The notes: generated by a model from the letters alone, not told the origin. 64,000 nt of DNA from Virgibacillus doumboii (GCF_902806455.1 NZ_CADCWQ010000001.1:1-64000); one strand, 5' to 3'; counted from the stretch's first letter, positions 26,072 through 35,142 are shown. A program made the numbers and translations.

Positions 26072-27480
26072 AAAAGTTTGCCCGGCTTTTAAGTGCGATG
26101 GTATACCAAAATATTATAATCATCATTGCTGTTGGTGTTATTCGTGTTATTTTTGGTGATTACGGCTGGTGGTACAATGAAACAATTACTGAAATTGTTA
26201 ATCCGGTATATCACACCTTGTTGCCGGTTTTAATCGCGTACACCGGCGGTAAACTGGTTGGCGGACAACGAGGTGCAACCGTTGCTGCTATTGCTGTGTT
26301 TGGACTAACACTTTCAAGTACAGTGCCGGCCATACTGGGAGCAATGATTATTGGGCCCTTATTGGGATGGGTGATGAAAAAAGTTGATCAGCTGATGATT
26401 AAACGATTACCTGGTGTTGGGTATGAACTGCTGATTGGAAATGTATTGGCTTCATTTATCGCAATTATATCCACACTGTTCTGTTTTTTATATGTAGGTG
26501 AATTGTTTTCTGCAGGCGTCGAATTTTCTTTAAACTTCTTGGAATCGATTGTTAATTCGAGCCTGCTCCCACTTGCAGCAATTATTGTTGAACCAGCGAA
26601 AGTCCTCTTCTTTAATAACATTATTAATTTTGGAATGCTGGCACCTTTGGGTATCCATCAGGTAAATGAATTGGGCAAATCCATATTTTTCTTAATCGAA
26701 TCAAATCCTGGTCCGGGACTGGGAATTCTCATTGCTTATTGGTTAAAAACGAAAGGCGAACAGAGGAAAGGGGCCAAAATTGCAACCTCCATTCATTTTT
26801 TTGGCGGTATTCACGAAGTATATTTCCCATATGTGTTAATGAAACCCCGGTTAATCATCCCGCTTATTCTGGGGGGAATGGCAGGGATATTCAGTTTTCA
26901 ATCATTTAATGTTGGTCTTGTAGCTATTTCTTCACCAGGAAGTATTTTCCCCGTAGTTGGACTTGCACCAAAAGAGGATATGATATTTGTTCTTTTAGGA
27001 GTACTTTTATCCGCGCTTGTATCGTTTATTGGAAGTTACTTTTTATTAGAGAATGTCTCTGATTCTCCATCTGTTAAGGATACAAAAGACACTATAAATG
27101 ATTTTTATCAAGTGACAGAAAGTGGAAGCCTTCCAACGCGTGGTGAATCGAGGTTTGAAAAAGCGGAGCAAATGAATGAACAGGCAACCATGGAATTAAA
27201 AGGAACAACAATTGATTCGATTTATTTTGTTTGTGAAGCGGGCATTGGTTCAAGTGCAATGGGCGCAGCAATGCTTCGGAAGAGATTACAGGAGGCAAAT
27301 TTAGATATTTCAGTTGTGAATTCATCAATTGATGATATCTCACCAAGTGCAGACTTAATTATTTGTCATGAACGCCTATTGCCAACCGTTAAACGTATTG
27401 CCCCGGATACAAACTATTATCCTCTTCAAACGTTTACGGATATGAAAGATTACAAGGAGTTGGTTGAGAGGCTTGTATAG
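26068..27480 (+). CDS. MtlA-like PTS IICB protein
   Basis: A 470-residue protein with an N-terminal IIC membrane domain (about residues 1-340, containing FFGGIHEVYFPYVLMKP and SNPGPGLGILIAYW). A linker and a IIB domain follow, with the phospho-Cys near 388 (FVCEAGIGSSAMGAAMLRKR). This is the MtlA layout, but the first membrane segment is diverged, and the family motif NNAINHG reads NNIINFG, replacing a His. No IIA gene or mannitol-1-phosphate dehydrogenase gene is near. Coupled to the MtlR-like gene by a 4-bp overlap, it may be a transporter or mainly a membrane sensor for the regulator. Confidence 0.82.
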   Translation: MKKFARLLSAMVYQNIIIIIAVGVIRVIFGDYGWWYNETITEIVNPVYHTLLPVLIAYTGGKLVGGQRGATVAAIAVFGLTLSSTVPAILGAMIIGPLLGWVMKKVDQLMIKRLPGVGYELLIGNVLASFIAIISTLFCFLYVGELFSAGVEFSLNFLESIVNSSLLPLAAIIVEPAKVLFFNNIINFGMLAPLGIHQVNELGKSIFFLIESNPGPGLGILIAYWLKTKGEQRKGAKIATSIHFFGGIHEVYFPYVLMKPRLIIPLILGGMAGIFSFQSFNVGLVAISSPGSIFPVVGLAPKEDMIFVLLGVLLSALVSFIGSYFLLENVSDSPSVKDTKDTINDFYQVTESGSLPTRGESRFEKAEQMNEQATMELKGTTIDSIYFVCEAGIGSSAMGAAMLRKRLQEANLDISVVNSSIDDISPSADLIICHERLLPTVKRIAPDTNYYPLQTFTDMKDYKELVERLV

Positions 27481-27513
27481 TGGACCGCGGGGACAGGGGT
27501 CCTGGTCCACTTG
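27480..27513. repeat. Dispersed repeat family C, copy 4 (hairpin)
   Basis: GTGGACCGCGGGGACAGGGG then TCCTGGTCCAC, with complementary GTGGACC/GGTCCAC ends. It begins at the last base of the MtlA-like stop codon. It shares GGACAGG and GGTCCAC with the copies at 16721 and 17697. Confidence 0.65.
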
Positions 27514-27539
27514 GCTTTTCGGTAGTTCACAGAAGAAAA

Positions 27540-27595
27540 GGGACGATTCTTGTGCTACGCTAAATTAGAAGCAAAAGAATCGTCCCCATGTTTTT
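27540..27595. terminator. Bidirectional terminator between convergent genes
   Basis: GGGACGATTCTT (27540-27551) pairs with AAGAATCGTCCC (27575-27586), followed by CATGTTTTT on the plus side and CTTTTCTTC on the minus side. It separates the polyol operon from the convergent M24 gene. Confidence 0.75.
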
Positions 27596-27598
27596 AAG

Positions 27599-28780
27599 CT
27601 AGTTAATTTTGAGCATTTTTCGTATAAAACTGCCTTTAATTTTTGCAGCAAAATTCGAGCTCTTAATTGTCACATCTTCCAGGTCTAATGGTGCCTTCGT
27701 TAATAATTCATATCCATCTCTGGTAATCAGGATTGTATCTGAATGTCTGTATCCTCCGATTCCTTCTATATAAATACCTGGTTCAATGGTTACTACCATA
27801 CCTTCCTTTAGTATCTCATCACTGCCCTCAGCTAAAAATGGTGCTTCATGATTTCCCAAACCTACCCCATGACCTGTTCGATGGAGAAGATTAGATAGAA
27901 GTCCATTTTTAGAAAGGTAATCCCGTGCTTCTGAATCAACATCTGCTGCCCTGATTCCATCCTTTAACACGCTCAATGCCTTTTTTCTGGCTTCCATCAT
28001 ATGATGGAATAGTTCCACATCATCTTTGCCTGGTTGTTCTAAAAATAATGTTCGTTCACATTCTGCTGCATATCCATTAATTCTATAATAAGACATGCCA
28101 ACATTTGGACCTTTTCCAAGCTTGTCACCCAAGTTCGGAACACTGTGGGGCATTGCGCTTCCTGGAGCTGGCCAGACAACAGTCAGCAGGGTAGTTGTTA
28201 ACGGATCAAATTGTTTGTTCTTTATCAAGTCAGTCTGTATATTTTTTGATAGTGTAAAGGGTTCTAAAACACTTGCCCCTTTATATATAGATTTAAATAT
28301 CTCCATCATAGCTCTATCGGTTATCTTTGAACTCAATCTAATTTTGTCAATTTCATAATCACTTTTTATTTTTCGTTGTTCGGCAACTAAATTAGATGGT
28401 GTGAGTTCCTGGGACTCTATATTTAAAAACACTTCAGTTTTGACATTATTTTCTATACCAATTCTCCCGAGCTTAGGGACAATTTCATTTAAGACATTCT
28501 GCCATTCGGTTCCCTGAGGAGAAGGATATTCCCAATAAGTAATGATATCAACGTCCAATATACCTTTTTTTACATGTTTTTCCTCAAGCTTTGGAACAAC
28601 GAAAATTGGATTTTTATCTAATGTTAGTATAAGAATGAAAGGTCTTTCTTGCTGCATATAGGTAATATTAGTAAAATACCAGATATCCTCATCAGAAGTT
28701 ATTATGTAAGAATCCAAAGAGTGGTCTTGCATTTTTGCACGCAGTTTATTCACTCGATTAAGTAATTCTTGTTTCATCAT
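27599..28780 (-). CDS. Creatinase-like M24-family protein
   Basis: A 393-residue two-domain pita-bread protein. The N-terminal creatinase-type domain covers about residues 1-130 and the M24 domain the rest, with HRTGHGVGLGNHEAP, TIEPGIYIEG and YRHSDTILIT. Of the five usual metal ligands, the two Asp are not kept: the DxG Asp position reads Met and SDxTRT reads AECERT. The last Glu is also replaced in HSDT. Like creatinase and ectoine hydrolase, it may therefore cleave a C-N bond without metals. It is the last gene of a minus-strand operon with two membrane proteins that may import its substrate (inference). Confidence 0.8.
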   Translation of the reverse strand: MMKQELLNRVNKLRAKMQDHSLDSYIITSDEDIWYFTNITYMQQERPFILILTLDKNPIFVVPKLEEKHVKKGILDVDIITYWEYPSPQGTEWQNVLNEIVPKLGRIGIENNVKTEVFLNIESQELTPSNLVAEQRKIKSDYEIDKIRLSSKITDRAMMEIFKSIYKGASVLEPFTLSKNIQTDLIKNKQFDPLTTTLLTVVWPAPGSAMPHSVPNLGDKLGKGPNVGMSYYRINGYAAECERTLFLEQPGKDDVELFHHMMEARKKALSVLKDGIRAADVDSEARDYLSKNGLLSNLLHRTGHGVGLGNHEAPFLAEGSDEILKEGMVVTIEPGIYIEGIGGYRHSDTILITRDGYELLTKAPLDLEDVTIKSSNFAAKIKGSFIRKMLKIN

Positions 28781-28826
28781 AATTCCCCCTTGTAAATTGT
28801 TAATGGGATTCAGTAATCATTTAAGC

Positions 28827-29510
28827 CTATTTATCGCTGCCTACCAGATTTTTCTTGTAAAGAACCCTGCTGGCTAAGATAGATAATATAAAACTAAAAG
28901 GCAGTAAAACAGGAGTAGTCAGTCCCAGTAAAAACACACCTATAACACCAACAATTAATGGTGTGATTGATTCCTTCCAATAGAATATCATCCAACTTCC
29001 AGCTAACCCCCCGAACAGTGCAGGCATGATGTTATTAAATGCAGGTGCTAATGCTTCAGAAGTTAAAATAGGGGTTAGTGGGACAATGAGGATTACTCCA
29101 AGTATAATGACTACCATTGATACTATGGTAGACACACCTACTGCAATCATTGATACAGCATCCCCCTCTGGAGTTCCCTGATCGATGTTTGCTGCTTTCA
29201 GAGAGGATATTGCACAAGGCATCTTTAAGTTTGAAACATTTCCTGTAACATAAGACATGTACAAGCTTCCAGTCCCAATAACTGGATGATAAGCAATCAG
29301 CTCTGTAAAAGTAAAAGCTGCCATGACTAAACTGATTAAAATAATTGGCTGCCAAACTAATGAAAAATCAAGAGGTATTTCAAACATAATAAATACAGTT
29401 AATGGGAATAAAAGCATTAAAATAAACGCAATTAACCCTGTTACCCTAGCAAACCGGTGGATGCTTTGATCAAAAGTTGAAATTTGGATTTTTTCTTGTT
29501 TCAATCCCAT
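28827..29510 (-). CDS. Membrane protein, probable partner of DUF5058 protein
   Basis: A 227-residue protein with six or seven hydrophobic segments and the notable polar stretch YHPVIGTGSLYMSYVTGNVS. I do not know a named family for it. GGAGGGTGAACAAAC precedes the ATG. It lies 72 bp after a DUF5058 gene and 46 bp before the M24 gene on the same strand. The pair looks like a two-subunit membrane transporter of unknown substrate; this is inference from topology and context. Confidence 0.7.
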   Translation of the reverse strand: MGLKQEKIQISTFDQSIHRFARVTGLIAFILMLLFPLTVFIMFEIPLDFSLVWQPIILISLVMAAFTFTELIAYHPVIGTGSLYMSYVTGNVSNLKMPCAISSLKAANIDQGTPEGDAVSMIAVGVSTIVSMVVIILGVILIVPLTPILTSEALAPAFNNIMPALFGGLAGSWMIFYWKESITPLIVGVIGVFLLGLTTPVLLPFSFILSILASRVLYKKNLVGSDK

Positions 29511-29582
29511 GTTTGTTCACCCTCCTTTTTTAATAAACTTTGGGAATTTGATTTAAATTGATGCGTAAGAATAGCAGATTAC

Positions 29583-30293
29583 CTATAAAAGTGATGTATA
29601 TAAAACGGCTGAGGCCATTCCAAAAATAATACTTAGAGCTAAAGAAAAGTTTTTTAACCAGGCAAATCGTTCTTTTTGGCTTAATACGGATATAAATAGT
29701 GCTAAAATACAACTGGTTAAAACCGTTAAGGATGCAATAATTCCATGTCCAAGGTACTCTATCATTAAAGTAGCAATTAACGCCATTAAGGCTGCTCCGC
29801 TTAAAACTTGCATCCAGCTGGCGTCACGGGCTTTGAATTTTTCATATGTCAAACTAATTTTCTTATTAAATAAAACACATAGTAACAAAGGTAATGAGCC
29901 GCCTATAGTCATCAGTAAAAAAGCAGCAGCAAAGGCAGTCCCATCAAATTCAGTACTTCCAAGACCGGAAACACCAACAGCTTGTGCCCCCATATCTGCT
30001 GCCAGCATCTCAAAAGGCGCTGATCCGATAACTGTAAGTCGTAACCATGGAATTGGTAAACCTAAAAGTGGGACTAATACAAATAACGCTATAACAATTG
30101 GTATAGAAGGGAGAATTGATATACTAATGCTTGTTTTTACGGTATTGATTAAAGTTTTTTTAGGTACCCCAAGATGTATTGCTTGTTTCCATGCCTTTTG
30201 TATATAAATAAATGTTTGAATGAAAACAAACAAAATAATGATACCTGTGATGATAAACAATATGTAATGATTAGCAATTTCTAAATATTTCAA
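29583..30293 (-). CDS. DUF5058-family membrane protein
   Basis: About 236 residues with six or so membrane segments. The stretches SISILPSIPIVIALFVLVPL, LGLPIPWLRLTVIGSAPFE and LAADMGAQAVG are characteristic of DUF5058 as I remember it. The best start is the TTG at 30293: GAGAGG lies 8 bases upstream, and the protein then begins MKYLEIAN like other members; a GTG at 30302 is the alternative. It is the first of two adjacent membrane-protein genes upstream of the M24 gene. Function uncharacterised. Confidence 0.75.
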   Translation of the reverse strand: MKYLEIANHYILFIITGIIILFVFIQTFIYIQKAWKQAIHLGVPKKTLINTVKTSISISILPSIPIVIALFVLVPLLGLPIPWLRLTVIGSAPFEMLAADMGAQAVGVSGLGSTEFDGTAFAAAFLLMTIGGSLPLLLCVLFNKKISLTYEKFKARDASWMQVLSGAALMALIATLMIEYLGHGIIASLTVLTSCILALFISVLSQKERFAWLKNFSLALSIIFGMASAVLYTSLL

Positions 30294-30353
30294 TACCCAC
30301 ACCTCTCAATCCATTGTTTAAATTTGACGATAAGGAAACAGGCTAAAAAGAAT

Positions 30354-30956
30354 TTATTTCCTTATCCCCTGTAACACAATAATGATCATTTCTTTGCCAT
30401 TCTTACTCAGGGAATATTCACCTCTGCTCAAGCACCATTCGTAAACAACTCCTCTTATAGTGGTAGTAATTAATTTGATGACTTGGGGTGTGGTAATGTT
30501 AGCGTTAATCTCATTTTTGGATTTTCCTTTATTAATCATCGTTTCAAGTAATTGATAGTAATTTCTTTCCGGGTTAATGTGAAATTTAGGGAAATTGGTA
30601 TCTTTAATCTGTGAAGAATATATTACGGAAAGAAAATCAAGGCCAATTTTTTCTTCCATCGTATTAAAGATAAAGATAATGAAAAAGAGTAATTCATCGA
30701 TTGTGTTATCTGCTTCAATAATTCTTTTTGTATATTCCTCGTATTCCTTGTCAATTAAAGCGGTCATATTAAAAAGCAGTTCTTCCTTACTGCTAAAGTG
30801 ATTGTAAAATCCCCCTTTTGATGAGTTAGCATGTTCAGTAATTTCATCAACTGTAACATTATAAAATCCTTTTTCCTGGAATAACTTTATTGCGCATTCC
30901 ATTAATCTGTTTTTTGTTTTTATTGCTTGCCTTTTTCTTTTGCTCATTTTATCCAT
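30354..30956 (-). CDS. TetR/AcrR-family transcriptional regulator
   Basis: A 200-residue regulator with an N-terminal TetR HTH (about residues 8-55, containing VTVDEITEHANSSKGGFYNH) and an effector domain of the TetR_C type. Its ATG overlaps the stop of the upstream membrane gene (TAATG), and it sits at the head of the DUF5058/M24 operon, which it probably controls. The effector is unknown. Confidence 0.85.
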   Translation of the reverse strand: MDKMSKRKRQAIKTKNRLMECAIKLFQEKGFYNVTVDEITEHANSSKGGFYNHFSSKEELLFNMTALIDKEYEEYTKRIIEADNTIDELLFFIIFIFNTMEEKIGLDFLSVIYSSQIKDTNFPKFHINPERNYYQLLETMINKGKSKNEINANITTPQVIKLITTTIRGVVYEWCLSRGEYSLSKNGKEMIIIVLQGIRK

Positions 30957-31372
30957 TAATGTGAAATTTTCCTCCTTATATTCTTCGTTTGACTACGAGT
31001 AGTTGAAAATTTTCCTGTAAAAGCAAAACAATTTAAGCACAACCCAAAAAAGTTAATTAAGATAGCAATTAGCCAGGCTGTGAAAGAATAATAAAGATGA
31101 AGATCAGAAATGTTCAGTAAATGAGCAATGACACCACCGTATCCTAAACCAGCGAATGCAATGAACATTAATATTCTATAGACGGTGTAATAATTCATGT
31201 ACCCGGTAATTAGAAACAGTCCATACAGTGCCATCACAACTATTCCTGAGATAGAAGAGGTAGCTGATAATGAACCGGCTCCATAGTATACCATGCCCAA
31301 ACTTATTAGGTTGTAAGATAGCCCAAGCAACAAATACGTCAATTGTAATTTCAAAAGAATTGATATTCTCAT
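30956..31372 (-). CDS. Small four-helix membrane protein
   Basis: A 138-residue protein with four predicted membrane segments and a basic C-terminal tail (KFSTTRSQTKNIRRKIS). No family was recognised. It is the first gene of the minus-strand operon and overlaps the TetR gene by one base, so its product is made with the regulator. It could sense, export or assist the DUF5058 pair, but nothing in the sequence decides this. Confidence 0.6.
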   Translation of the reverse strand: MRISILLKLQLTYLLLGLSYNLISLGMVYYGAGSLSATSSISGIVVMALYGLFLITGYMNYYTVYRILMFIAFAGLGYGGVIAHLLNISDLHLYYSFTAWLIAILINFFGLCLNCFAFTGKFSTTRSQTKNIRRKISH

Positions 31373-31945
31373 ATTTCACCCACACATTGTAGACTTATTA
31401 ACTTCAGGAATTCATCCCGCTGTATTTGGTAGTTCACTTCGTAACAGGTAATACACCAACTTTTAGTACTGGATACTGTGTTTTGCATATAGGAATTGTG
31501 TGAACAAGCTGCGATGTTTTGTTTGGATTTGACTATTATGTAGGACTATAGCTTTCACAGACTACGTTCACCGACTGTGGTCTTATTATATGTTATTTCA
31601 GTATTTTTTGTCAATTGCAAAAAATAAAAAAATAATACTTACCGGAGGAACTGGTAAAGAATCAGGTTTTAGATTGAATTTATATTTCAGTCTGTAACTA
31701 TGCAGCTTTCGGTGTTATTGCTGAACTTTTTGGCCGAAATGTATTAAAAGCCGTTCATCACCCCTCTCAAGTAATATTTTCCTTGTAAAGGGTGAAAGGT
31801 ACACAACATATATATGTTATTTATTTTTTTCTACTTTTCACTTTTTTTGAAGGCAGGGATTTCATTACTCCCTATCGTATAGATAGTGTAGAATAAGTAA
31901 AATATTATAGACTCAGGATTCAACTTTACAAATGAGGTGATTACC
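31373..31945. other. Divergent promoter region, no gene seen
   Basis: About 570 bp between the minus-strand operon and the PucR-type regulator. A small inverted repeat, CTATCGTATAGATAG (31872-31886), lies about 60 bp before the regulator and next to TAGAAT, a possible -10. It could be an operator. No further gene or RNA was recognised. Confidence 0.4.
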
Positions 31946-33583
31946 TTGGAAAACCATCAATTCTTAGACATTCAAAAAGCAGAGAAACTATTAGAAATTA
32001 ATAAAATGTTGACGAAATCATTGAAATTGGAGGAAGTTCTCCAAAATGTTATCGAAGCGGCAAAAGAACTGATTGAAATATCCGATACAATTATTATTAT
32101 TTATCTATACGACGAAGCCACTGAAAAATTGCACTTTGCAGAAGGGGAAGGTATTGATAAAGAATCTTTGGGCAGGATAGCATTTTCACCGGGAGAATCT
32201 ATTGCTGGGAAGGTTTTTGTTGAGCGGAATTCCAAGCTTTTCACATCGGAGAAAGAAATAGATTCATATATGCAGAACATGCGTGAGGAAAATTATAAAC
32301 ATTACTATAAAGGCGTTTATAATCGAAAAATCAAAAGCGCATTTTGTGTGCCAATCATGAACAAGGACAACTGTTTGGGAGTATTGGTAGTTGATAATTT
32401 TGAAAAGGATAATGTATTTACAGAAACGGATATGAAAATAATTGAAGTGGTCGCTGATCAAAGTGCCATAGCAATAGATAATTCAAATGTTTATCGACGT
32501 TTAAAGGAAAAAAATGATTTGTTGTCACAATCAACTCAAATACATAATCAATTCTATAATTTAATCATACGGGGAGAAGGAATTGATACCGTATTGAATT
32601 TGCTTGAATCAATTATTGATTCAAAAGTAACGTATCAGTCCACCGTTTTTTATGATGAAAAAGATTCGGTATATCCTATTGTGAGAGGGGATGAAGTCTT
32701 AGGAGTTTTAGAATTGGAGAAAGCTTTTAACTCCTTTTCTCGAATGCAGCAAATAGCAATTGAACATGCAAGCTTAACGATAGCACTGGAATTAGTAAAG
32801 GATAATGCATTATTTGAAAAAGAGCTTCGCTTCAGGGAAGAAGTATTTAATCAATTGTTGGAAGGTCTGTCTTATGATGATTTAAAACGGGCATTGCATT
32901 ATATTGATTGGGATGAAAATTGGAAATTGCAATGTATCATAATGGAAGATGTACAGGAGCCTTTGTGGAATCAGAAAAAATTAACCGATAAAGAAAGGCT
33001 TGTACGATCTATGGAACAGAGTGCAACTTCCATTGCGGGAAACAGTTTTATTGTCACTCGAGCTTACCAGTTAATTCTAATTGTCCCCAAAATAAAAGAA
33101 GGAACAATTGATAAGTTAATAAAAACGATTGAGCTGCAATGGGGAAAAAATAAACAATTTGTTTATGGCATTGGCCGGGAAACGGAAATTAATGAACTGG
33201 CAATATCATATAAGGAAGCAATTCGGTCTATTGGGTATGCAAAGTCGAATCCTAAAACAAAAATAGTTGAATATGCAAAAATGGGAATTGAAAGACTGTT
33301 GCATGAGGTGGATCCCTCCACAATTGAAATATATATGTATGATAAACTTAGAAATTTATTCACGTTGGGTTCGGATTTTGTTGCTACACTGCAATGTTAT
33401 ATCAGGCAAAATAAAAATCACAAGGAAACAGCAGATGCACTGCACATTCATCCAAACACGTTATATTATCGATTAAAAAAGATAGAGGAAGCACTTGATA
33501 TAGATTTAAATAAGGAAAAGGAATGGATAGACTTAGTTATAGCAATGGATTTATATATGGCAAGCAACAAAAATGAGTTATAA
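31946..33583 (+). CDS. GAF-domain PucR/CdaR-type transcriptional regulator
   Basis: About 545 residues. The N-terminal GAF sensor covers residues 15-185 (IAFSPGESIAGKVFVERNSK). A central GGDEF-like/CdaR region follows, and the C-terminal PucR-type HTH reads YIRQNKNHKETADALHIHPN then TLYYRLKKIEEAL. Such regulators activate catabolic operons (purine, sugar-acid, GABA) in response to a small molecule bound by GAF. The TTG at 31946 is preferred (GAGGTGAT five bases upstream) over the GTG at 31937. Its own terminator stem begins inside its last codons. It probably controls the genes that follow. Confidence 0.8.
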   Translation: MENHQFLDIQKAEKLLEINKMLTKSLKLEEVLQNVIEAAKELIEISDTIIIIYLYDEATEKLHFAEGEGIDKESLGRIAFSPGESIAGKVFVERNSKLFTSEKEIDSYMQNMREENYKHYYKGVYNRKIKSAFCVPIMNKDNCLGVLVVDNFEKDNVFTETDMKIIEVVADQSAIAIDNSNVYRRLKEKNDLLSQSTQIHNQFYNLIIRGEGIDTVLNLLESIIDSKVTYQSTVFYDEKDSVYPIVRGDEVLGVLELEKAFNSFSRMQQIAIEHASLTIALELVKDNALFEKELRFREEVFNQLLEGLSYDDLKRALHYIDWDENWKLQCIIMEDVQEPLWNQKKLTDKERLVRSMEQSATSIAGNSFIVTRAYQLILIVPKIKEGTIDKLIKTIELQWGKNKQFVYGIGRETEINELAISYKEAIRSIGYAKSNPKTKIVEYAKMGIERLLHEVDPSTIEIYMYDKLRNLFTLGSDFVATLQCYIRQNKNHKETADALHIHPNTLYYRLKKIEEALDIDLNKEKEWIDLVIAMDLYMASNKNEL

Positions 33584-33611
33584 ATTTTGTTGCTTGCCAT
33601 ATATATTTTTA
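33552..33611 (+). terminator. Strong terminator overlapping the end of the PucR-type gene
   Basis: A perfect 21-bp stem (33552-33572 with 33585-33605) has a 12-base loop and TTTTTACAATTTT after it. The left arm is coding sequence and the TAA stop lies in the loop. The downstream ALDH gene therefore needs its own promoter; TATTATAAT near 33621-33629 is a candidate. Confidence 0.85.
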
Positions 33612-33662
33612 CAATTTTGAGTATTATAATTATTAACAAACATGAAGAGGAGGCATAATAAT

Positions 33663-35114
33663 ATGACTCAAACATATTACAACTATATAAATGGAAAATG
33701 GACAGCATCAAAGTCCAATGAAGTCTACTCAAGTATTAATCCAGCAAATACGGATGAAGTGCTTGGTTATTTTCAAAAATCGAATGAAGCGGATGTTGAA
33801 TCAGCTATTGCCGCATCCGAAAACGCTTTCCGCGAATGGTCAAAAACTGCCGTTCCAAAGCGTGGGGATGTCCTGTTTAACTTAATTCAATTGTTGGAAC
33901 AAAATAAAGAAGAATTAGCTTCATTGATTACGAAGGAAGTGGGGAAATCCTTGCGGGAAGCGAAAGGGGAAGTCCGGAAAACAATTGATGCGATGAAGCA
34001 ATTCAGCGGCGAGGCAACACGGCTGAATGGCGAAACCGCACCTTCTCAGAATGATAATATTCTAGGCTATACAGTAAGGGAGCCTTTAGGGGTCGTTGGT
34101 GTAATTGCTCCATTTAACTTTCCGTTGGGAATTGGAATCTGGAAAATTGCACCTGCCATCATAGCTGGTAATACGGTAGTTTTCAAGCCAGCCAGTAACA
34201 CATCTTTAGTTGGCGTAAAAATTATGGAACTTTTCGAGGAAGCGGGCGTTCCAGCCGGTGTTATTAACATGGTAACCGGATCCGGTAAAACGATTGGGGG
34301 AGCAATAGGAAGCAACCCTGAAATAAAAGCGGTTTCTTTTACTGGTTCTACAGATGTTGGCGTCCGATTAGGAAATGAAGTAACAAGCCGAGGTGGACGA
34401 ATGCAAGCAGAAATGGGAGGTAAAAACCCGGCAATTATATTAGAAGATGCGGATATTGACCAGGCAATCGAAAGTATTGTGGTCAGTGGATTTTTAGATA
34501 ATGGGCAGCGATGTACTGGTACAAGCAGACTAATTGTTCCGAAAACAATTGCCAAAGAAGTAACGGAAAAACTGGTTGACCGTGCAAAGCGTCTCGTCAT
34601 TGGAGATGGCTTTGGTGAAAATGTGGACAGTGGGCCGGTTATTGATGATCAGCAGTTAAACACGTATTTACACTACGTAAACGTGTCACTTGAAGAAGGA
34701 GCAAAATTGGAATTTGGCGGTAAAAGATTAGTAGATAACGGAAAAGATAAGGGTTATTTTGTTGCTCCTACTGTGTTCAGCAATGTCACACAGGAGATGA
34801 CAATTTTTCACGAAGAAATCTTCGGCCCGGTAATCGGGATTATCGAGGTTGACTCGTATGATGAAGCTTTGGAACTGGCCAATGATAGTGACTTTGGGCT
34901 CTCATCCACAATTTATACGAATGACTTAGAAAAAGCATTTCATTTTGTACGTCATGTCGAGTCAGGAGTAACCCATGTCAATATGCCGTCCACCTATTTT
35001 GAAAACCAATTTCCGTTTGGTGGCAAGAAGGCATCAAGTATTGGTCCTCGTGAACAGGGATCAACTGCATTGGATTTTTGGACCGACTATAAGTCAGTTT
35101 ACGTTAATCCGTAA
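33663..35114 (+). CDS. Aldehyde dehydrogenase
   Basis: A 483-residue NAD(P)-dependent aldehyde dehydrogenase with the Glu in AEMGGKNP and the catalytic Cys in DNGQRCTGTSR. It resembles succinate- or 2,5-dioxovalerate-semialdehyde dehydrogenases and is a diverged paralogue of the enzyme at 7882. GAAGAGGAGG precedes the ATG at 33663; the in-frame ATG at 33642 lies inside that site. It is the first gene of a set with a beta-hydroxyacid dehydrogenase, two membrane proteins and a carbamoylase. The substrate is unknown. Confidence 0.82.
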   Translation: MTQTYYNYINGKWTASKSNEVYSSINPANTDEVLGYFQKSNEADVESAIAASENAFREWSKTAVPKRGDVLFNLIQLLEQNKEELASLITKEVGKSLREAKGEVRKTIDAMKQFSGEATRLNGETAPSQNDNILGYTVREPLGVVGVIAPFNFPLGIGIWKIAPAIIAGNTVVFKPASNTSLVGVKIMELFEEAGVPAGVINMVTGSGKTIGGAIGSNPEIKAVSFTGSTDVGVRLGNEVTSRGGRMQAEMGGKNPAIILEDADIDQAIESIVVSGFLDNGQRCTGTSRLIVPKTIAKEVTEKLVDRAKRLVIGDGFGENVDSGPVIDDQQLNTYLHYVNVSLEEGAKLEFGGKRLVDNGKDKGYFVAPTVFSNVTQEMTIFHEEIFGPVIGIIEVDSYDEALELANDSDFGLSSTIYTNDLEKAFHFVRHVESGVTHVNMPSTYFENQFPFGGKKASSIGPREQGSTALDFWTDYKSVYVNP

Positions 35115-35142
35115 GCGAGCAGCTTAGAAGGGTGATGATTAG

